Shown one piece after another: positions 44,316-55,526 of a stretch of 64,000 nucleotides of DNA. The stretch lies in contig JAMXIF010000022.1 in the NCBI GenBank assembly GCA_028583685.1, positions 1,867,095 to 1,931,094 on the forward strand. Reading direction: 5' to 3'. Numbering within the stretch: position 1 is the stretch's first letter; every line of letters starts with the position of its first letter. Under the pieces are notes generated by a model, which was not told the origin of the DNA, ran no database searches, and was given only the letters and a program-made list of their open reading frames with translations. A program made the translations under genes and the position numbers. The DNA comes from Petaurus breviceps papuanus. Its lineage: Eukaryota; Chordata; Mammalia; Diprotodontia; Petauridae.

Positions 44316-45050
44316 ATTGCCAGCCAATTACTTGACTTTTGAGCTCTTTGCCATGGTAGAAATCTGCTTCCATAATGGAAAGAGCTTTGTCCAAAATTGC
44401 TGGGGTTTTCACAGCTGCCAGAGCTATTAGGAGGGTCGCAGAGCCCCCACAAGCTCTGGCACACTGGCCACACACCCCAGGACCACCACCCAAGATTGCA
44501 ATCCAGATCCAAGCAGGTTAAAACAAGAGCGATTATCCTCTGAATGGTGGCTTGGTCCCCCTACAGTCTACAGGCCAGGAACCCTGGAGGCAGCCAGGCA
44601 CCAGCAACAGTAGCTGCTGCACCTCTTCCACTTCTTGCCCTAGGAGTGGGGGCCGGCTCTTTTCCACTGAATTCCAACAGAGTTTCAGACTGACCTTTTA
44701 CTTTTGGGGTTTATGTGTTGAGAAGTCTGGAAACCACCATAACTGCTGGTGATCCACTCTTGTGAAGTCTGCTCTGGCTACTGCTGGTCGGGGCCATCCA
44801 AGGGCCAGAATCCAATGGCTCATGTGGGACTGGGCTCGGCTCCCAGCATGGTGTGATAGGCCCTTCCTGTCATCCTGCCAGGCTGCCTTCAGTAGGAGAT
44901 TTGTTTCTGTCTGTCACCATGTGGGTTCTGTAGCTCTAAAATTTGTTTAGAGTCATTTTTTTTACATGTGTTGGAGGTGGTGGGAGCCAGAGGTCCTGTT
45001 TTTACTCTGCCATCTTGGCTCTGCCACCTCTTCTTACTTTTGTTTTTTCC

Positions 45051-45771
45051 TCACTTTAATAAATATTTCTTTACTAAGCTCCTACCATGAATAAGACCCT
45101 ATATTCAGTGCTAGGAATACAAAGATAGATACAACTTAAAGCCTGCTCTTACCGAGCCAGTAGTGAAATGGGGGTGGAATGGAGAGGGAATGACTAGAGC
45201 ATGCACACAGGTAACTCTGACAAGGGAGAATCAGAAGTATATTGTATGTATTGTTATTGTTATTATTATTATTATTATTATTGTGATGTTATTATTCTGA
45301 AACATCTTCAGTTTGGATGGGTCTTCCCTCCATCAGTGCAGATCCAATCCCTCCATGCCATAGTGGACAGTCTTTTGAGTGTTTTTCGCCCCAAATTTTT
45401 GTCTTCTGTTCACCAGCCTTCTAGTGACAACTTATTTACACTGAAGGCATTTTGCGTTTATTTATCTGTGTAGATGTTGCTTGCCCAAGCGATTCAAGGA
45501 GGTAGGGGCTATTTCCTTTGTATTTCCCATGCCTTACATCATGCCCACCCCAGTGAGGCATTTAATAAGCTCTTGTCCCATGTTGAATGAATGTCAGGGA
45601 GGTTGTTCCCCAGATGACCAATGTGTCAGGTGACCCATACACTGCCAACCTTTGCCTCGGGCATCTCCAGCTTGGGATATCTTGTTAGAGATTTACTGGC
45701 ATAACATTCCTGGACTCAGCTTTACCTCTAGATCACAGTGAGGTATTAGAGAAATTAAGTGAAATATACTT
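45051..45771. repeat. Ancient family, (TTA)n and L2
   Basis: Positions 45055-45200 are the unnamed family (CCTACCATGAATAAGACCCT). Positions 45253-45282 are a (TTA)n run. Positions 45300-45600 are L2-like (AATGAATGTCAGGGAGG). Confidence 0.55.
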
Positions 45772-46028
45772 TGTTGTTGATCTTCAGTTGTGTCTGACTC
45801 TATGTGATCCCATGGATTTTGTCCATAGAGTTTTCTTGGCAAAGATCCTGAAGTGGTTCGCCATTTCCTTCTCCAGTGTGTCCCCATTTTATAGATGGGT
45901 AACTGAGGCATAGGGGTTAAGTGACTTGCTCAGGGTCAAGAAGCTAGTGAGTGTCTGAGGCTAGATTTGAACTCAGAGCTTCCTGACTCCAGGCAGGGTC
46001 CTCTACCCGCTCTTCCACCTAGCTGCCC
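45772..46028 (-). repeat. MAR1 SINE, full length
   Basis: The tail is at the left (GTTGTTGATCTTCAGTTGTG), the centre 'TTTCTTGGCAAAGATCCTG', and the head at the right (TCTACCCGCTCTTCCACC). Confidence 0.87.
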
Positions 46029-46480
46029 TGGAGGATGCTACTAATGCCATTATTAATACTGTTGCTGCTGTTGCCAACAGTCATTACAATAATTATAACA
46101 GCACTTTAAAGTTATATGGACTTTATGCCTTCAGAGCATTTTTATGTATATTATCCCATGTGATTCTCATAAAAATCTTGTAAGAGAGGCAGGATGGAGG
46201 TGATTATCCCCATTTTACAGATGCTATCAACTGAGGCAGCTGAGGCTCAGAAGGAACAAGGTGTCTTGTTGAAGGTCAGACAACAGGTTAGTGTCACAAC
46301 TGAGACTCAAATCCAAGCTTTGGTATTTTGAGCTCACAAAAGATTTCCTGTCTATAGTAGTATTCCTGATGCCAGATCTGTGGGTGAGGCAGGGTAGAGA
46401 TTATTATACATGTATTATATGTATTATATGACATATATAATATGTATATATTATATCTACATTATATATTTTATAGACCA
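46029..46480. repeat. MIR3 SINE and AT-rich patch
   Basis: Positions 46080-46340 are a reverse MIR3 (TATTATCCCATGTGATTCTC, CATTTTACAGATGCTATCAA). Positions 46400-46475 are a TATATA/ATGTAT-rich simple-sequence patch. Confidence 0.6.
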
Positions 46481-47110
46481 GGAGTAGGAAGCTAAGCAAG
46501 GTTAAGCCACTTAAGGAATGAGGTACTTGTTGAACAGGGATTAGACTTGGCCAGTTTGACCCCAAAGGGAAGAATTCCTGTAGCAGCAATGGGGGAAAAG
46601 CTGAAGGGAGGCAGATTTTTTTCTCATGATCCCATTCCTAACAATGAGGGCTGTCCAGGAATAGGTCAGCTCTTTTTGGAGGTATTGAGTTTCCTGTCAC
46701 TGGGGCTCTTCAGGTATGGACTAGATGAGCCCTTGGCAGGCCAGGCAGGTTTTAGAGTGATTCCTACTCAGGCATCACTTGGACTAGATGTCCACAGAGG
46801 TCCCTTCTGGCTGAACTTCTCTAAATCTGTGATTCTGATTCGTTCCAGCCATTAAGAGGCAGACCTCGGATTTCAAGACCTCGGATTTTTAAGAGTCTTC
46901 TGACTTCTCTACCTTTGTTCTTCACTTAATACTTTGCTGAAATGGAAATCTGTCTTAAAACACTATATAGATATTTGTTTTTGTTGTTATTAATAATAAA
47001 CCCCCGCAGATTTTAGAGATCCTCTCTGCAGCAGGATCATAAATCAAGGCTTATCCTAGTTCCCTCAGGTGCTAGTGCCTTCCCCCATTAAAATGACTTT
47101 GTATATATTT
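46481..47110. other. CR1/L3 tail scraps and unassigned DNA
   Basis: Positions 46690-46840 hold two CR1/L3-like phrases (GGACTAGATGTCCACAGAGG, TCCCTTCTGGCTGAACTTCT). Nothing further is supported. Confidence 0.4.
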
Positions 47111-47420
47111 TATAGTTAATTATTGGTTTATTTCTTGTTTCTCTCCAATAGAATGTAATTACTTCATATATACTTTTGTGTGTATACACATATATACATA
47201 TATGTAAGTATTCACACATATATACATACACAGAGACACACATATGTATGCATACACACATATGGTATATAATTAATTATTGGTTTACATCTTGTTCCTC
47301 TTCAATAGAATATACGCTTTCTGAAGGCAGAATTGTTTCAGTTTTGGTTTTGTATCCGTAGTACCTAATATGGTACTTGGTACAGTTACTTAATAAGCCT
47401 TTGTTGAATGAATGAATCAA
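47111..47420 (+). repeat. L2 end containing a local duplication and TA/CA microsatellite
   Basis: Positions 47113-47159 (TTAATTATTGGTTTATTTCT…) recur at 47265-47311 (TTAATTATTGGTTTACATCT…) with six mismatches over 47 positions. Between them is a CATATATAC-type microsatellite (47181-47260). The right copy continues into an L2 terminus (TTAATAAGCCTTTGTTGAAT). Confidence 0.7.
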
Positions 47421-48582
47421 CCATAGGATGTCAGGATTTAGGGGAAATCCTGACTAGTGATTGGATCATGCCTTTGGGGGGTTAGTGTTACTCAGATCTG
47501 TGGTGTGCTAAACCAATGGTAGTAGAACTTTCAGGGTGAATTCAAGGCAGTCTTTTTAGGTAGGATATGAGGGTCAGTAGTGCTGGTATGGACAAACTAT
47601 TCTGGAAGAACTGATTTTATCCATATCCCTATTCTCCAGGGGGAACTACATCAGACCATCAAAAAGGGAACAGCAGCTTTCCAAGAGAAGCACTATGGTA
47701 TGATAGAAAGGGCCCTGACCTAGGAATAGGAAGAAGGCTCATGCATTGATGGAATAACTGAATGATCTGCAAACTCAACTACATTCATAACTTGGGCAAA
47801 GGGAATTTTTTTAATCCACTTTATTTTTACTGTGTGGATGACTAACCTGAGCTTTTTTTAGTGATTGGAGTTCATTGAGGATGCTCTCTAATTATGAATA
47901 GGCATATGTGGAAAACCTCACCATCAATAGGGGATCTATTTTGTTTGAGTTCTGTGCACCTACATTTTATTTGGTCTCTATTACACAATAGCAAACTCTT
48001 CAGGTGTTAAAGAGTACAGGACAATGAATTAGAGTCAGATAATGTGGGTGTGATTTGCTACATACCACCTGTGTGGTGTTAGGGAAATCTCCTCTCTGGG
48101 GCTTGGTTTCCTTCTCTATAAAATGATGAGGTTGGACTATATTTTATAGCTATTTTCCAGCTTCAAATCCTTTGTTTCCCTAATGTTTTAAAAAAAGATG
48201 AGCTTTAGTGGAAAGAAGCCTAACAGAGACCATGAACTCATTAATTCGCCCATTGTTTATCTTCTTTCTAAATGGCACAGGGCTGAAGAAAATATATACA
48301 GGGAGGGCATCTAGTCTCCAGTGGGGTCTTGGTCCTTTTCCTGGGCAGGCACCAGACCAGTCTGATGGACTGCTTCTCTTGTCTCGAGTGCTACAGAGAT
48401 GTGGGAACAGAACTCTCAAATCATGAGATTTGAGAATCCCTTGAGATAGAGGAAAGGTGGTTGGTTTCTCTTGTGGCTTAGGATTGGTTCCCATTGCCTT
48501 CCTCCCTTCCCAACTCCCTGTGAAGCTAGGCATTGGATGGACTGAGGGAAATAGATATAGGTTTTCATCTGAGTGAGGGGCC
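47421..48582. other. MIR pieces and unrecognised sequence
   Basis: Positions 48010-48180 are a + strand MIR-like copy (ACCACCTGTGTGGTGTTAGG, TATAAAATGATGAGGTTGGA). Positions 47421-48000 and 48185-48580 show no feature that can be named. The 117-codon minus frame at 48180-48533 has no domain. Confidence 0.45.
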
Positions 48583-48876
48583 TGCTTGTTTTTTGTTGCT
48601 GTTGAAACTAGGTCTTCTTATCTCAGACAGGCTGAATGTATAGGGGTCACTCATGGGTTTGATTGATCTTGAAACTTTAACCTACTCTGTTTCTCTAGCT
48701 GTAGGCATTCTGGTGGCCCTCTGCTCTTTGGGGCTCACCATATTAGTGTTAGCTTTAGTGTGGACACCTGGTCTATCTTAGCTCTTTTGTACCTTAGGAC
48801 CCCTGAACTCCAGCAAGCCCCCAGGCTCTGCCTCCCCCAGGAGCAGGGATTACAGGTATGTGATAACACTCCTAGC
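48583..48876 (-). pseudogene. 7SL (SRP) RNA retropseudogene, nearly full length
   Basis: The minus strand aligns from end to end with vertebrate 7SL RNA. The 5' end GCTAGGAGTGTTATCACATA at 48876 lines up with 7SL position 1, and 'CCTGTAATCCC' follows. The S-domain blocks 'GGTGTCCACACTAA', 'AATATGGTGAGCC' and 'GGCCACCAGAATGCCTA' come next. The helix-8 loop region appears as 'GAGAAACAGAGTAGGTTAAA', and the 3' strand closes with 'CATTCAGCCTG' and 'AGACCTAGTTTC'. A short A-rich tail (AACAGCAACAAAAAACAA) follows. 7SL is transcribed by RNA polymerase III and is the RNA of the signal recognition particle. Roughly a quarter of positions are changed, including conserved helix-8 bases, so this copy is almost surely dead. 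A weak GGGGCC-type match in both flanks may be the remains of a target duplication. Confidence 0.9.
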
Positions 48877-50110
48877 TTGGGGGGCCCGTTTTGGGGACTA
48901 ATGGATGTAATATGGTCAGTGATAATAGGATTTCCATTGTAAGGAATGTGATTGGCCTTGTTCAATACCCTATCTCCCCCTTATTGGACCATGGGCTTGT
49001 GGTTCTGAGTTATATCTGATACAGTGAAAAGGAACACATCACATTTTACCCCGGTCCCTGGTAAACTGTTTGTGAAACTGGGAATTGTCTGGGGGTGTTA
49101 GGGCTCGGTTTTAATGGGTCAATCTGAGGTGAGCCTCTGAACAGTTTTTTGTTTGTTTTCTGGTTTTAATGGGTATGGAAACTGTGCCTTTGTCCTTAGC
49201 AACTATAAAGGCTTTGAGGACAGGAACTGTGGTATTTTTCATAAAGATGAAGTTAAGTATAGGGCCTTGAACTTAGGTACTTAATAAAATTCTTGTGATC
49301 TGTGTAGGTGATGGAAATGTCCACACCATAGAAATCCTGGCTTTCCTCAAATATCCTTTGTCCAAGAAGCCAGAGAAATGTATGACACATTTTAGAAAGA
49401 TTTTATTCCAAATAGCTAAAAGAAAACAGATTTGGGGCTTAAAGAGACAAGAAGAATATGTTAGAGTATCCTGGAAAGCCAAGGTTTTATTGTGATGACA
49501 ATAGAAGGAAGTGTGTGAGAAGGAAGAGGGCATTCTTCTACTGAGAGAGGTTGGACTAGAAGCCCACTGCAGTACCTTCCAATTCTGGGTTGTTATGTGG
49601 AACTGAGATAAGGGGGGCAGGCTCCTTGGCAGTGCCTGCAGGAGTTCCAAAGCCAGCTTCCTTTCCTCCATGTGGATCAGCCAGGCAGCTTGGCACCAGA
49701 CCATGCTGTCCCCTGGCAGCCTGATGGGCACCCATTGATCCAGCTCCTTACTTATTTCTGTCATTCAGTGTATTACCAAGGGCTTGCCATGTCATCTCTC
49801 AGAGATTCAGGTCCTTAAGTTATCAAATTAAGCCATACACAATAGAAAACTCATCAGAGCAAGTAAAACTGATGCTTGGTTGTCTGGCCACTTTCCTCCA
49901 GGGGAGCTCCTGAGCTCCCTGAATTCCCACCTTGCTCTAGCCCCCTTTTTCTCACTGCCTCCCCCCTTTTCTGTGCTGTAGAATACATAGCATACATAAA
50001 GAACAGAGAACTTGGGTAAAAATCCAGACTCTGTTACTTACTGTGTAGCCATGGATGTGAGAAATATACTTAGTCCAGGAATAAACAATACTCAGTGGAA
50101 AGCCAGGAAA
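48877..50110. other. Unassigned DNA with L2 and CR1/L3 tail scraps
   Basis: Positions 49200-49290 end like L2 (GGTACTTAATAAAATTCTTG). Positions 49540-49590 are a CR1/L3-like phrase. A 163-codon minus frame (49273-49764) crosses these repeat ends and has no domain, so it is treated as chance. Confidence 0.4.
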
Positions 50111-51554
50111 GTTTTCATTACCTTTATTTTACATTTACTCTTTCTGAATAAATGGACAACCTCTTTCAAAAGACTACAGAGAATCAGACAAATTCGAGCC
50201 CCTTTATGCTGCTTCCATTCAAATTTCCTGCCTTGTTCTCCATTGTCTAGGTGCAATCTCCTGAACTGCCCACATCATATTGCCCTCAAACAAGACGTTC
50301 CTCTACCTGGGCTGCCCCTTTGCATGTTACTCCTGATGTGTTCCCTCCTCCCAAACATGGGCTAACATGGGTTGCATGTATGAATAATGAGGCTCTAATT
50401 TTATTCGAGGGTTATCAGTTAATATGCATGAGGCTGGTTAAGCATGCATGTTAATAAAAAATCGGTGACCATCCTTTGACCTTGACCAGTTTGGGCCAGT
50501 TCCATCCAGGGTCCCTTCAAGAAGAACTTAGAGATTTCTTCCAGCTATATGATTGGATAGTTGCTCTGCCCTTCCTTCCTTCACCCTGATTTATACCTTC
50601 CTGCATGTCCTGTGTAACATCTAACTTTGCAGCATCCAGTATTCCTGTAGAATCTGTGGAACCAAACTATTAGCATTTCTCACATGGGGAGGTCTCTTTA
50701 CCCTCTGACTTCTAGTTTCTTCATCTGTAAAATTAATATCAAATCCAAGCTTCTTCAGAAGGCCTTCCCTGGTTCTTCCCTGCACTCTTCTAGCTTGCTA
50801 GTATCTTCCTCTTTGGGATTGTCTACCATTTCTGTATTGATCTTGTGTGCTCCTGGTTATTTACTTCATGGCTCCCCCATTAGAACATGAGCTCCTTGAG
50901 GTCAAAGATTGGTTTGACCAGTGCTTATTAGTACTAGCACATAGTAAGTGGTTAATGCTTAAAGATCAATGTTGGCTGAAGGGGGTTGATGAGGTGACCT
51001 CTAACTTTCTTTCTTTGAGTCTAGAGTTGTATGATTCTCCTGAGAGACTATAGAGAGGGCCTGGTTTTGGAGCTGTGACAGGAGAGGTTTAACTTAGGCA
51101 GAAAGAGTAACAGCTAAAGAGTGCTCAGGACTCAACTAAGGTGATTGGAAGTTTGGGGGCTCTTCCATATGTAGCCTTTGGTCCAGAGTTGACTATTTGC
51201 ACTTTGACTCCAGTCAGGATCCTAAGCTCCATGATTTTTGGAGGGTCTGTCTAGATCAGATTTTTTACCCTGGAGACTATGAACTTGATTATCTAATATT
51301 TTGATAATTGCATTTAAATGTAATTGTTTTTCTTTGCAATCCTCTGTATTTATTTTATACATTTAAAAATCTTGGCCCCAGAAGGTGCCTACAGATTTTT
51401 CTAGGCTGCCAAGGGTACATTGACCCTTTGCTTTATCTTCTCTGAGCTTAATGGCTTCCCCATCCATACAGTATGGGTAATAACGTATTTAATGCCTGCC
51501 TTTCAGGATGGTTATAAGGTAAGTGCTTTATAAATCTTGGAGATGGCATGCTAT
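50111..51554. repeat. L2 ends and CR1/L3 tail scraps
   Basis: Positions 50110-50380 and 50730-50965 are L2-like (GAACATGAGCTCCTTGAGGT, TAGCACATAGTAAGTGGTTA). Positions 50990-51055 are CR1/L3-like. Positions 51060-51480 are unassigned. Confidence 0.5.
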
Positions 51555-51805
51555 ATTAGCTGGAATATGTGTAGCACTTTTAAGAGTTGCAAAGTGCTTT
51601 ACATTTGTTATCTTGTTTGATCCTCAAAATGACCCTGGGAGATAGGTGTTATTGTTGTTCCCATTTTATAGTTGGTGACTCTGAGGCAGACAGTCAGTTA
51701 AGTGACTTGCCCAGTATCACACAGGTAGTACGTGCCTGGGGAAGGATTCAAACTCAGGTTTTCCTGACTTTGGGTCCAGCACTCCATCTATTGAGCCATC
51801 ATCCT
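51555..51805 (-). repeat. MIR3/CORE-type SINE
   Basis: It runs from 'AAAGTGCTTTACATTTGTTA' through 'GACTTGCCCAGTATCACAC' to 'CAGCACTCCATCTATTGAG'. Confidence 0.78.
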
Positions 51806-52435
51806 TGCTCTGCTGTATACTTTCTGAGGGACCTGAGCAAATCACTTTTCCTCACTGGGTCCCCATTCTTCATCTATAAATTATAGTTGTTGAACCTGTG
51901 ATCCCTGCTCCTCTGATATTCTGTAACTAAGAATGTGTTCACATCCATGTACACTGTCTGCCCTGCCAGCAACCTGTCAGTTTCTGTCTGTCAGTCCTTG
52001 ATAGCAGCACTGCCCAGTCAGAAGGTGCTGAAAGGGAGAGGAGGCCAGGCCCTTAGAACAGAGAACAGAGAATGTCAGAATCAGAAGGGCCTTTAGAACT
52101 GAAGGTGTGAAATTTGAAAGGGGGTTTAGAATATACAACACAGCATGCTAGAATCAGAAGAGATCTCGACCCTTACCTCTGCCTGGGTCAAAACCTTCCA
52201 AGGCGGCCTTATTACCTATGACTTGAGGTTCAGGCTCCTTCTCCTGGCATTTAAGACTGCCCTTTACCCCCACTATAGCTGGCTGCTACCCTTCCTTTCC
52301 AGTGTTATCTCACTTAATTCCCTAGCATGTTGTCTTTACTACAACCTGTCCTGCCTCAGTCCATCTACTCCTTCCTCTCTGAAGATATTCCTGGACTTTC
52401 TTGACATTATGCCATTGTTCACCTGATTTCATATA
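51806..52435 (+). repeat. Unassigned DNA, then L2
   Basis: Positions 52150-52435 are L2 (CATTTAAGACTGCCCTTTAC, GTTCACCTGATTTCATATAC). The L2 resumes at about 52831 after the SINE and triplet array. Confidence 0.6.
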
Positions 52436-52707
52436 CAGGCAGCTAGGTGGTACAATGGTTAGAGTGCTGGACGGGGAGTCAGGAAGACCTGAATTCAAAT
52501 CTGGTCTCAGACATTACTAGTTGTGCTGTCCTGGGAAAGTTACTTAGCCTATGCCTGCCTCAGTTTCCTCATCTGTAAAATGGGGATAATAATAGCATCT
52601 ACCTCCCAGGTTTGTTGTGAACATCAAATGAGATAATATTTGTAAATTGCTTTGCAAACCTTAAAGCACCATATAAATATTAGCTATTATTAACAACAAC
52701 ATCAACA

Positions 52708-52710
<3 letters not shown>
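52436..52710 (+). repeat. MIR3/CORE-type SINE inserted in L2
   Basis: The head is 'GGCAGCTAGGTGGTACAATG', the centre 'TCTGGTCTCAGACATTACTA', and the tail 'AAAGCACCATATAAATATTA' plus 'GCTATTATTAACAACAACA'. It is a complete copy. Confidence 0.85.
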
Positions 52711-52758
<48 letters not shown>

Positions 52759-52830
52759 GCTACTGCTACTGCTACTGCTACTACTACTACTGCTGCGGCT
52801 GCTACTGCTACTGCTACTACTACTGCTACC
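52711..52830 (+). repeat. (ACT)n / (ACTGCT)n microsatellite
   Basis: 120 bp of ACT triplets, with ACTGCT variants in the right half. It directly follows the AAC-rich SINE tail, from which it probably grew. Confidence 0.97.
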
Positions 52831-54590
52831 TGGAATGCCCTGACCATAGCACTTTGCATTTATTTTATGTACTTCTCTATGAATGTTGTCATTATATCTC
52901 TACTAGATGGTAACTGCTCCATGAGGGGAATGACTATCATTTAAACTTAGAATCTGCCCCATAAGCCTAGTACAGGACTCTGCCCACAGGAGATGCTGAT
53001 GACATGTTTATTTAATTGAACTGAATCTAGCTCAGGCTTCTCATTAAAGAGATGAAGAGGAAGAGGCTTTTGGAGTAGGGAAGTGACTTTTCCAAGGTCA
53101 TACAGTGAGCAGGATATTTCTGCTTAGGATGTGAAGTTGAAAATTGTATTTTGGAGGCTTTTTGAGTCTTTACTGTATGGAACATGTGGTGCTTGGTTTA
53201 TCAGGAATAAATATCTCCAGGCCATGGAGAGTGGGAATTTCTGGTGTTAAAAATATGTGCATTTAATATAATCTTCTTTTTCTGTTCTTCTTTGAATATG
53301 GAAATGCTCTTTTTTGTGTTAAATTCAGAATAAAAAACAGAATTAAAAATTAAATAACAACATATGCATCTAGAAAATGCCATATTACAAAATTCCCTTT
53401 CTTGCCCTTCCCTTATTGAGACCTGGGCGGTCGGCTTGTTAGCATATTTGTTCCTTGTCCTGCTTTGAAGCCCCATTACACTTAGCCAGTCCTAGTAGAG
53501 TGTGGTTTCTGATTTCTTGTCTGGTGCTCTGCCCATCACCCCATGAAGGAGGCCTCACCTTGGGCTTTACTTGCTATGTTACTGTGAGCCAGTTGTGTTT
53601 CTTTCCCAGGAACATTTCACTCTTCATCTGTAAAACCAGGGGGATGAATTCTTTGATTTCTTGTTTCTTCTGGCTCTAAAAATTCCCTTGCTTAGTTTTT
53701 GTAGAGATTGACTGTTCTGTGTTCTGTGGTCCTTTTCATGTCTGACATCCTATGTTCTATGATCTGTGTTCTAAGGCCATTTCCATGTATGCTGTGTTCT
53801 GTCGGTCCACTTCTGCTTCCTCTGAAGACAGACTTTCCCAATGAGGCTCCTTGATAATGCTCTCCTGCCAGCTGGCTTATGGCTAAAGGCAGGAATGAAG
53901 GCACTTTTGACCCCATGGTCTGTCCATTCTGAAACCAGACCCAGCTGTCTTTTGGAAGCTGTACTGAGTGCCTGCCTGTAAAGTTTGCTCCTCTTGCCTC
54001 ATCCCCATCCTGCAACCCTGAGGGTGTCTTCAAAGCCCAGATGGGTCCTTTTCCTAAGGAATTTCTGTTCTTGTCTAGGTGAAAGGGGCATTCCCATTCT
54101 CTTGTTCCGCTCTCAGGAGCAAGCTGCCTCTCCCCAATTCCCTTCCTCAGTGCAGTCTATTTTCATCCTTCGGGATAGAGGTTGAGTGAGAGAAAACTTA
54201 ATCACACCATGAGAGCATTAGACATTTGGTGCTTAAGGGCATTTGAAAATGATTGAATCAACCCCCTTCATTTTACAATAGAGGAAATTAAGTTCCAGGG
54301 AAGGGAAAGGACTTGCCCATGGACATTAGTTTATACTTTGATCTCATTTGACAATTGAGGAGGAGAGGGTAGATGAGGTATATTGGTGACTGTCTCTAGG
54401 CATAGCTTGTTTCAGAGGGTGATGGTTGTATGATTGTTGCATTTGTAGGTGGGTGTAGGGAGTCTTAATCACCCAAGCTGGGCTTGTCGAGGTCTGAAAA
54501 TTGGTTGCATGTCATATTCAATGTTGATTGTGAATAAGAGAAGGAATCAGGATGGCGTGTATGCTGCTTTCCTTGGAGAAATAAGGAATA
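52831..54590. other. L2 continuation, CR1/L3-tail array and unassigned DNA
   Basis: Positions 52831-53010 continue the L2 (CTGGAATGCCCTGACCATAG, CTAGATGGTAACTGCTCCAT). Positions 53695-53820 are four degenerate CTGTGTTCT/GGTCC units. Positions 54230-54310 are a MIR piece. The rest is unassigned. Confidence 0.45.
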
Positions 54591-54847
54591 GAAATGGTAA
54601 TAATAGCTCACATTTCTGTGGTGTTTAACGGAATATAAAGTGTGTTCCCCACAATAACTGTGAGTAATAGGTGGTGGAAGAACCATTACTACTGCTGTAC
54701 AGATGTGGAAACTGAGACTGAGCTTTGACTTCTCCAGGGTCATGCAGCTAAATGTTAGAAGCAGGACTTAAGCCATGGACTTCTGATTCCAAGGCTACTA
54801 AATGAGATCCTATGTGTGAAGTGCTTAGCAAAGTGCCTGATACTTAA
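54591..54847 (-). repeat. MIR-type SINE
   Basis: 'AATAGCTCACATTTCTGTGG' is followed by 'CAGATGTGGAAACTGAGACT' and 'GTCATGCAGCTAAATGTTAG'. This is a reverse MIR3-like copy. Confidence 0.65.
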
Positions 54848-55224
54848 AAACCCTTACACCTAGGGGGTGGCTAGGTGGCACAGTGAATAGAGCACTGGCA
54901 CTGGAGTCAGGAGGACCTGAGTTCAAATCTAGCCTCAGATACTTAACACTTACTAGCCCTATGAACTTGGGCAAGTCACTTAACCCCAACTGCCCTACCT
55001 TCCCCCCTCCAAAAAGCAAAAAACTCCAAAATACCCATATAAGGGGTGGCTAGGTGGTGCAGTGAATAGAGCACTGGCCCTGGAGTCAGGAAGACCTGAG
55101 TTCAAATTCGGTTTCAGATATTTAACACAGAACTAGCCGTGTGACCTTGGGCAAGTCACTTAACCCCAACTGCCCTACCTTCTCCCCTCCAAAAAGCTAA
55201 ACAACAACAACAAAACCCTTACAC
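54848..55224 (+). mobile_element. Head-to-tail SINE dimer with a single outer TSD
   Basis: Unit 1 starts at 54864 (GGGGTGGCTAGGTGGCACAG) and unit 2 at 55043 (GGGGTGGCTAGGTGGTGCAG). Both have the same 3' end (CCAACTGCCCTACCTTC, then CCCCTCCAAAAAGC). The pair is flanked by AAACCCTTACAC at 54848-54859 and 55213-55224. Neither unit has its own duplication. The units are nearly 90% identical to each other. Confidence 0.85.
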
Positions 55225-55526
55225 TTTACCTTTCCTTCCTTTGTTCCTTCCCTCCTTCCCCCTTCTAAGTTATTGGTGGTCTGACACTTGCCTTGGGGTA
55301 TCTCAAGTGCCTTGTTGAACTGTGACCTGAGAAAGAGCAGTGAAGTGGGGTTTGGGCAGTGAGTTTGGTTGAGTTACTCTTCTCTCTGGGTCTTAGTATC
55401 CTTCTCAGCCAGATGAGGAGGTTGGACTCAGTAGTTACCTACAAATATGTTTCTGATTTGGGCATTCCACGTCCTCTCTCCAGCTCTGGCAGTGTTATAA
55501 GGCTTCTTATAGGTCTGACATGGGAG
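55225..55526. other. Unassigned DNA
   Basis: A CT-rich patch (55230-55265) and a MIR-like scrap (GTTGGACTCAGTAGTTACCT). No gene feature. Confidence 0.4.

Larger units (their letters stand above)
42670..45050 (-). mobile_element. HAL1-type (ORF1-only) L1 derivative
   Basis: The element spans 42690-45030 and is flanked by TTCTTCCTTTTCTTTTTTCC (42670-42689) and a copy differing at two positions (45031-45050). On the minus strand it begins GAGGTGGCAGAGCCAAGATGG, the start of marsupial L1-type 5' UTRs. It continues with an ORF1, then passes straight into an L1-like 3' UTR (GGGTATCTTACCCTACAGG) and an A-rich tail. There is no ORF2 endonuclease/reverse transcriptase. Known HAL1 elements have this layout, and an L1 with a large internal deletion is the alternative. 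The C-terminal part of ORF1 is also missing. A SINE dimer sits inside ORF1 (43711-44009). Confidence 0.78.

Noticed and set aside
49273-49764. 163-codon minus-strand frame
   Set aside because: It crosses an L2-like end and a CR1/L3-like tail, shows no domain, and has no promoter or splice context.
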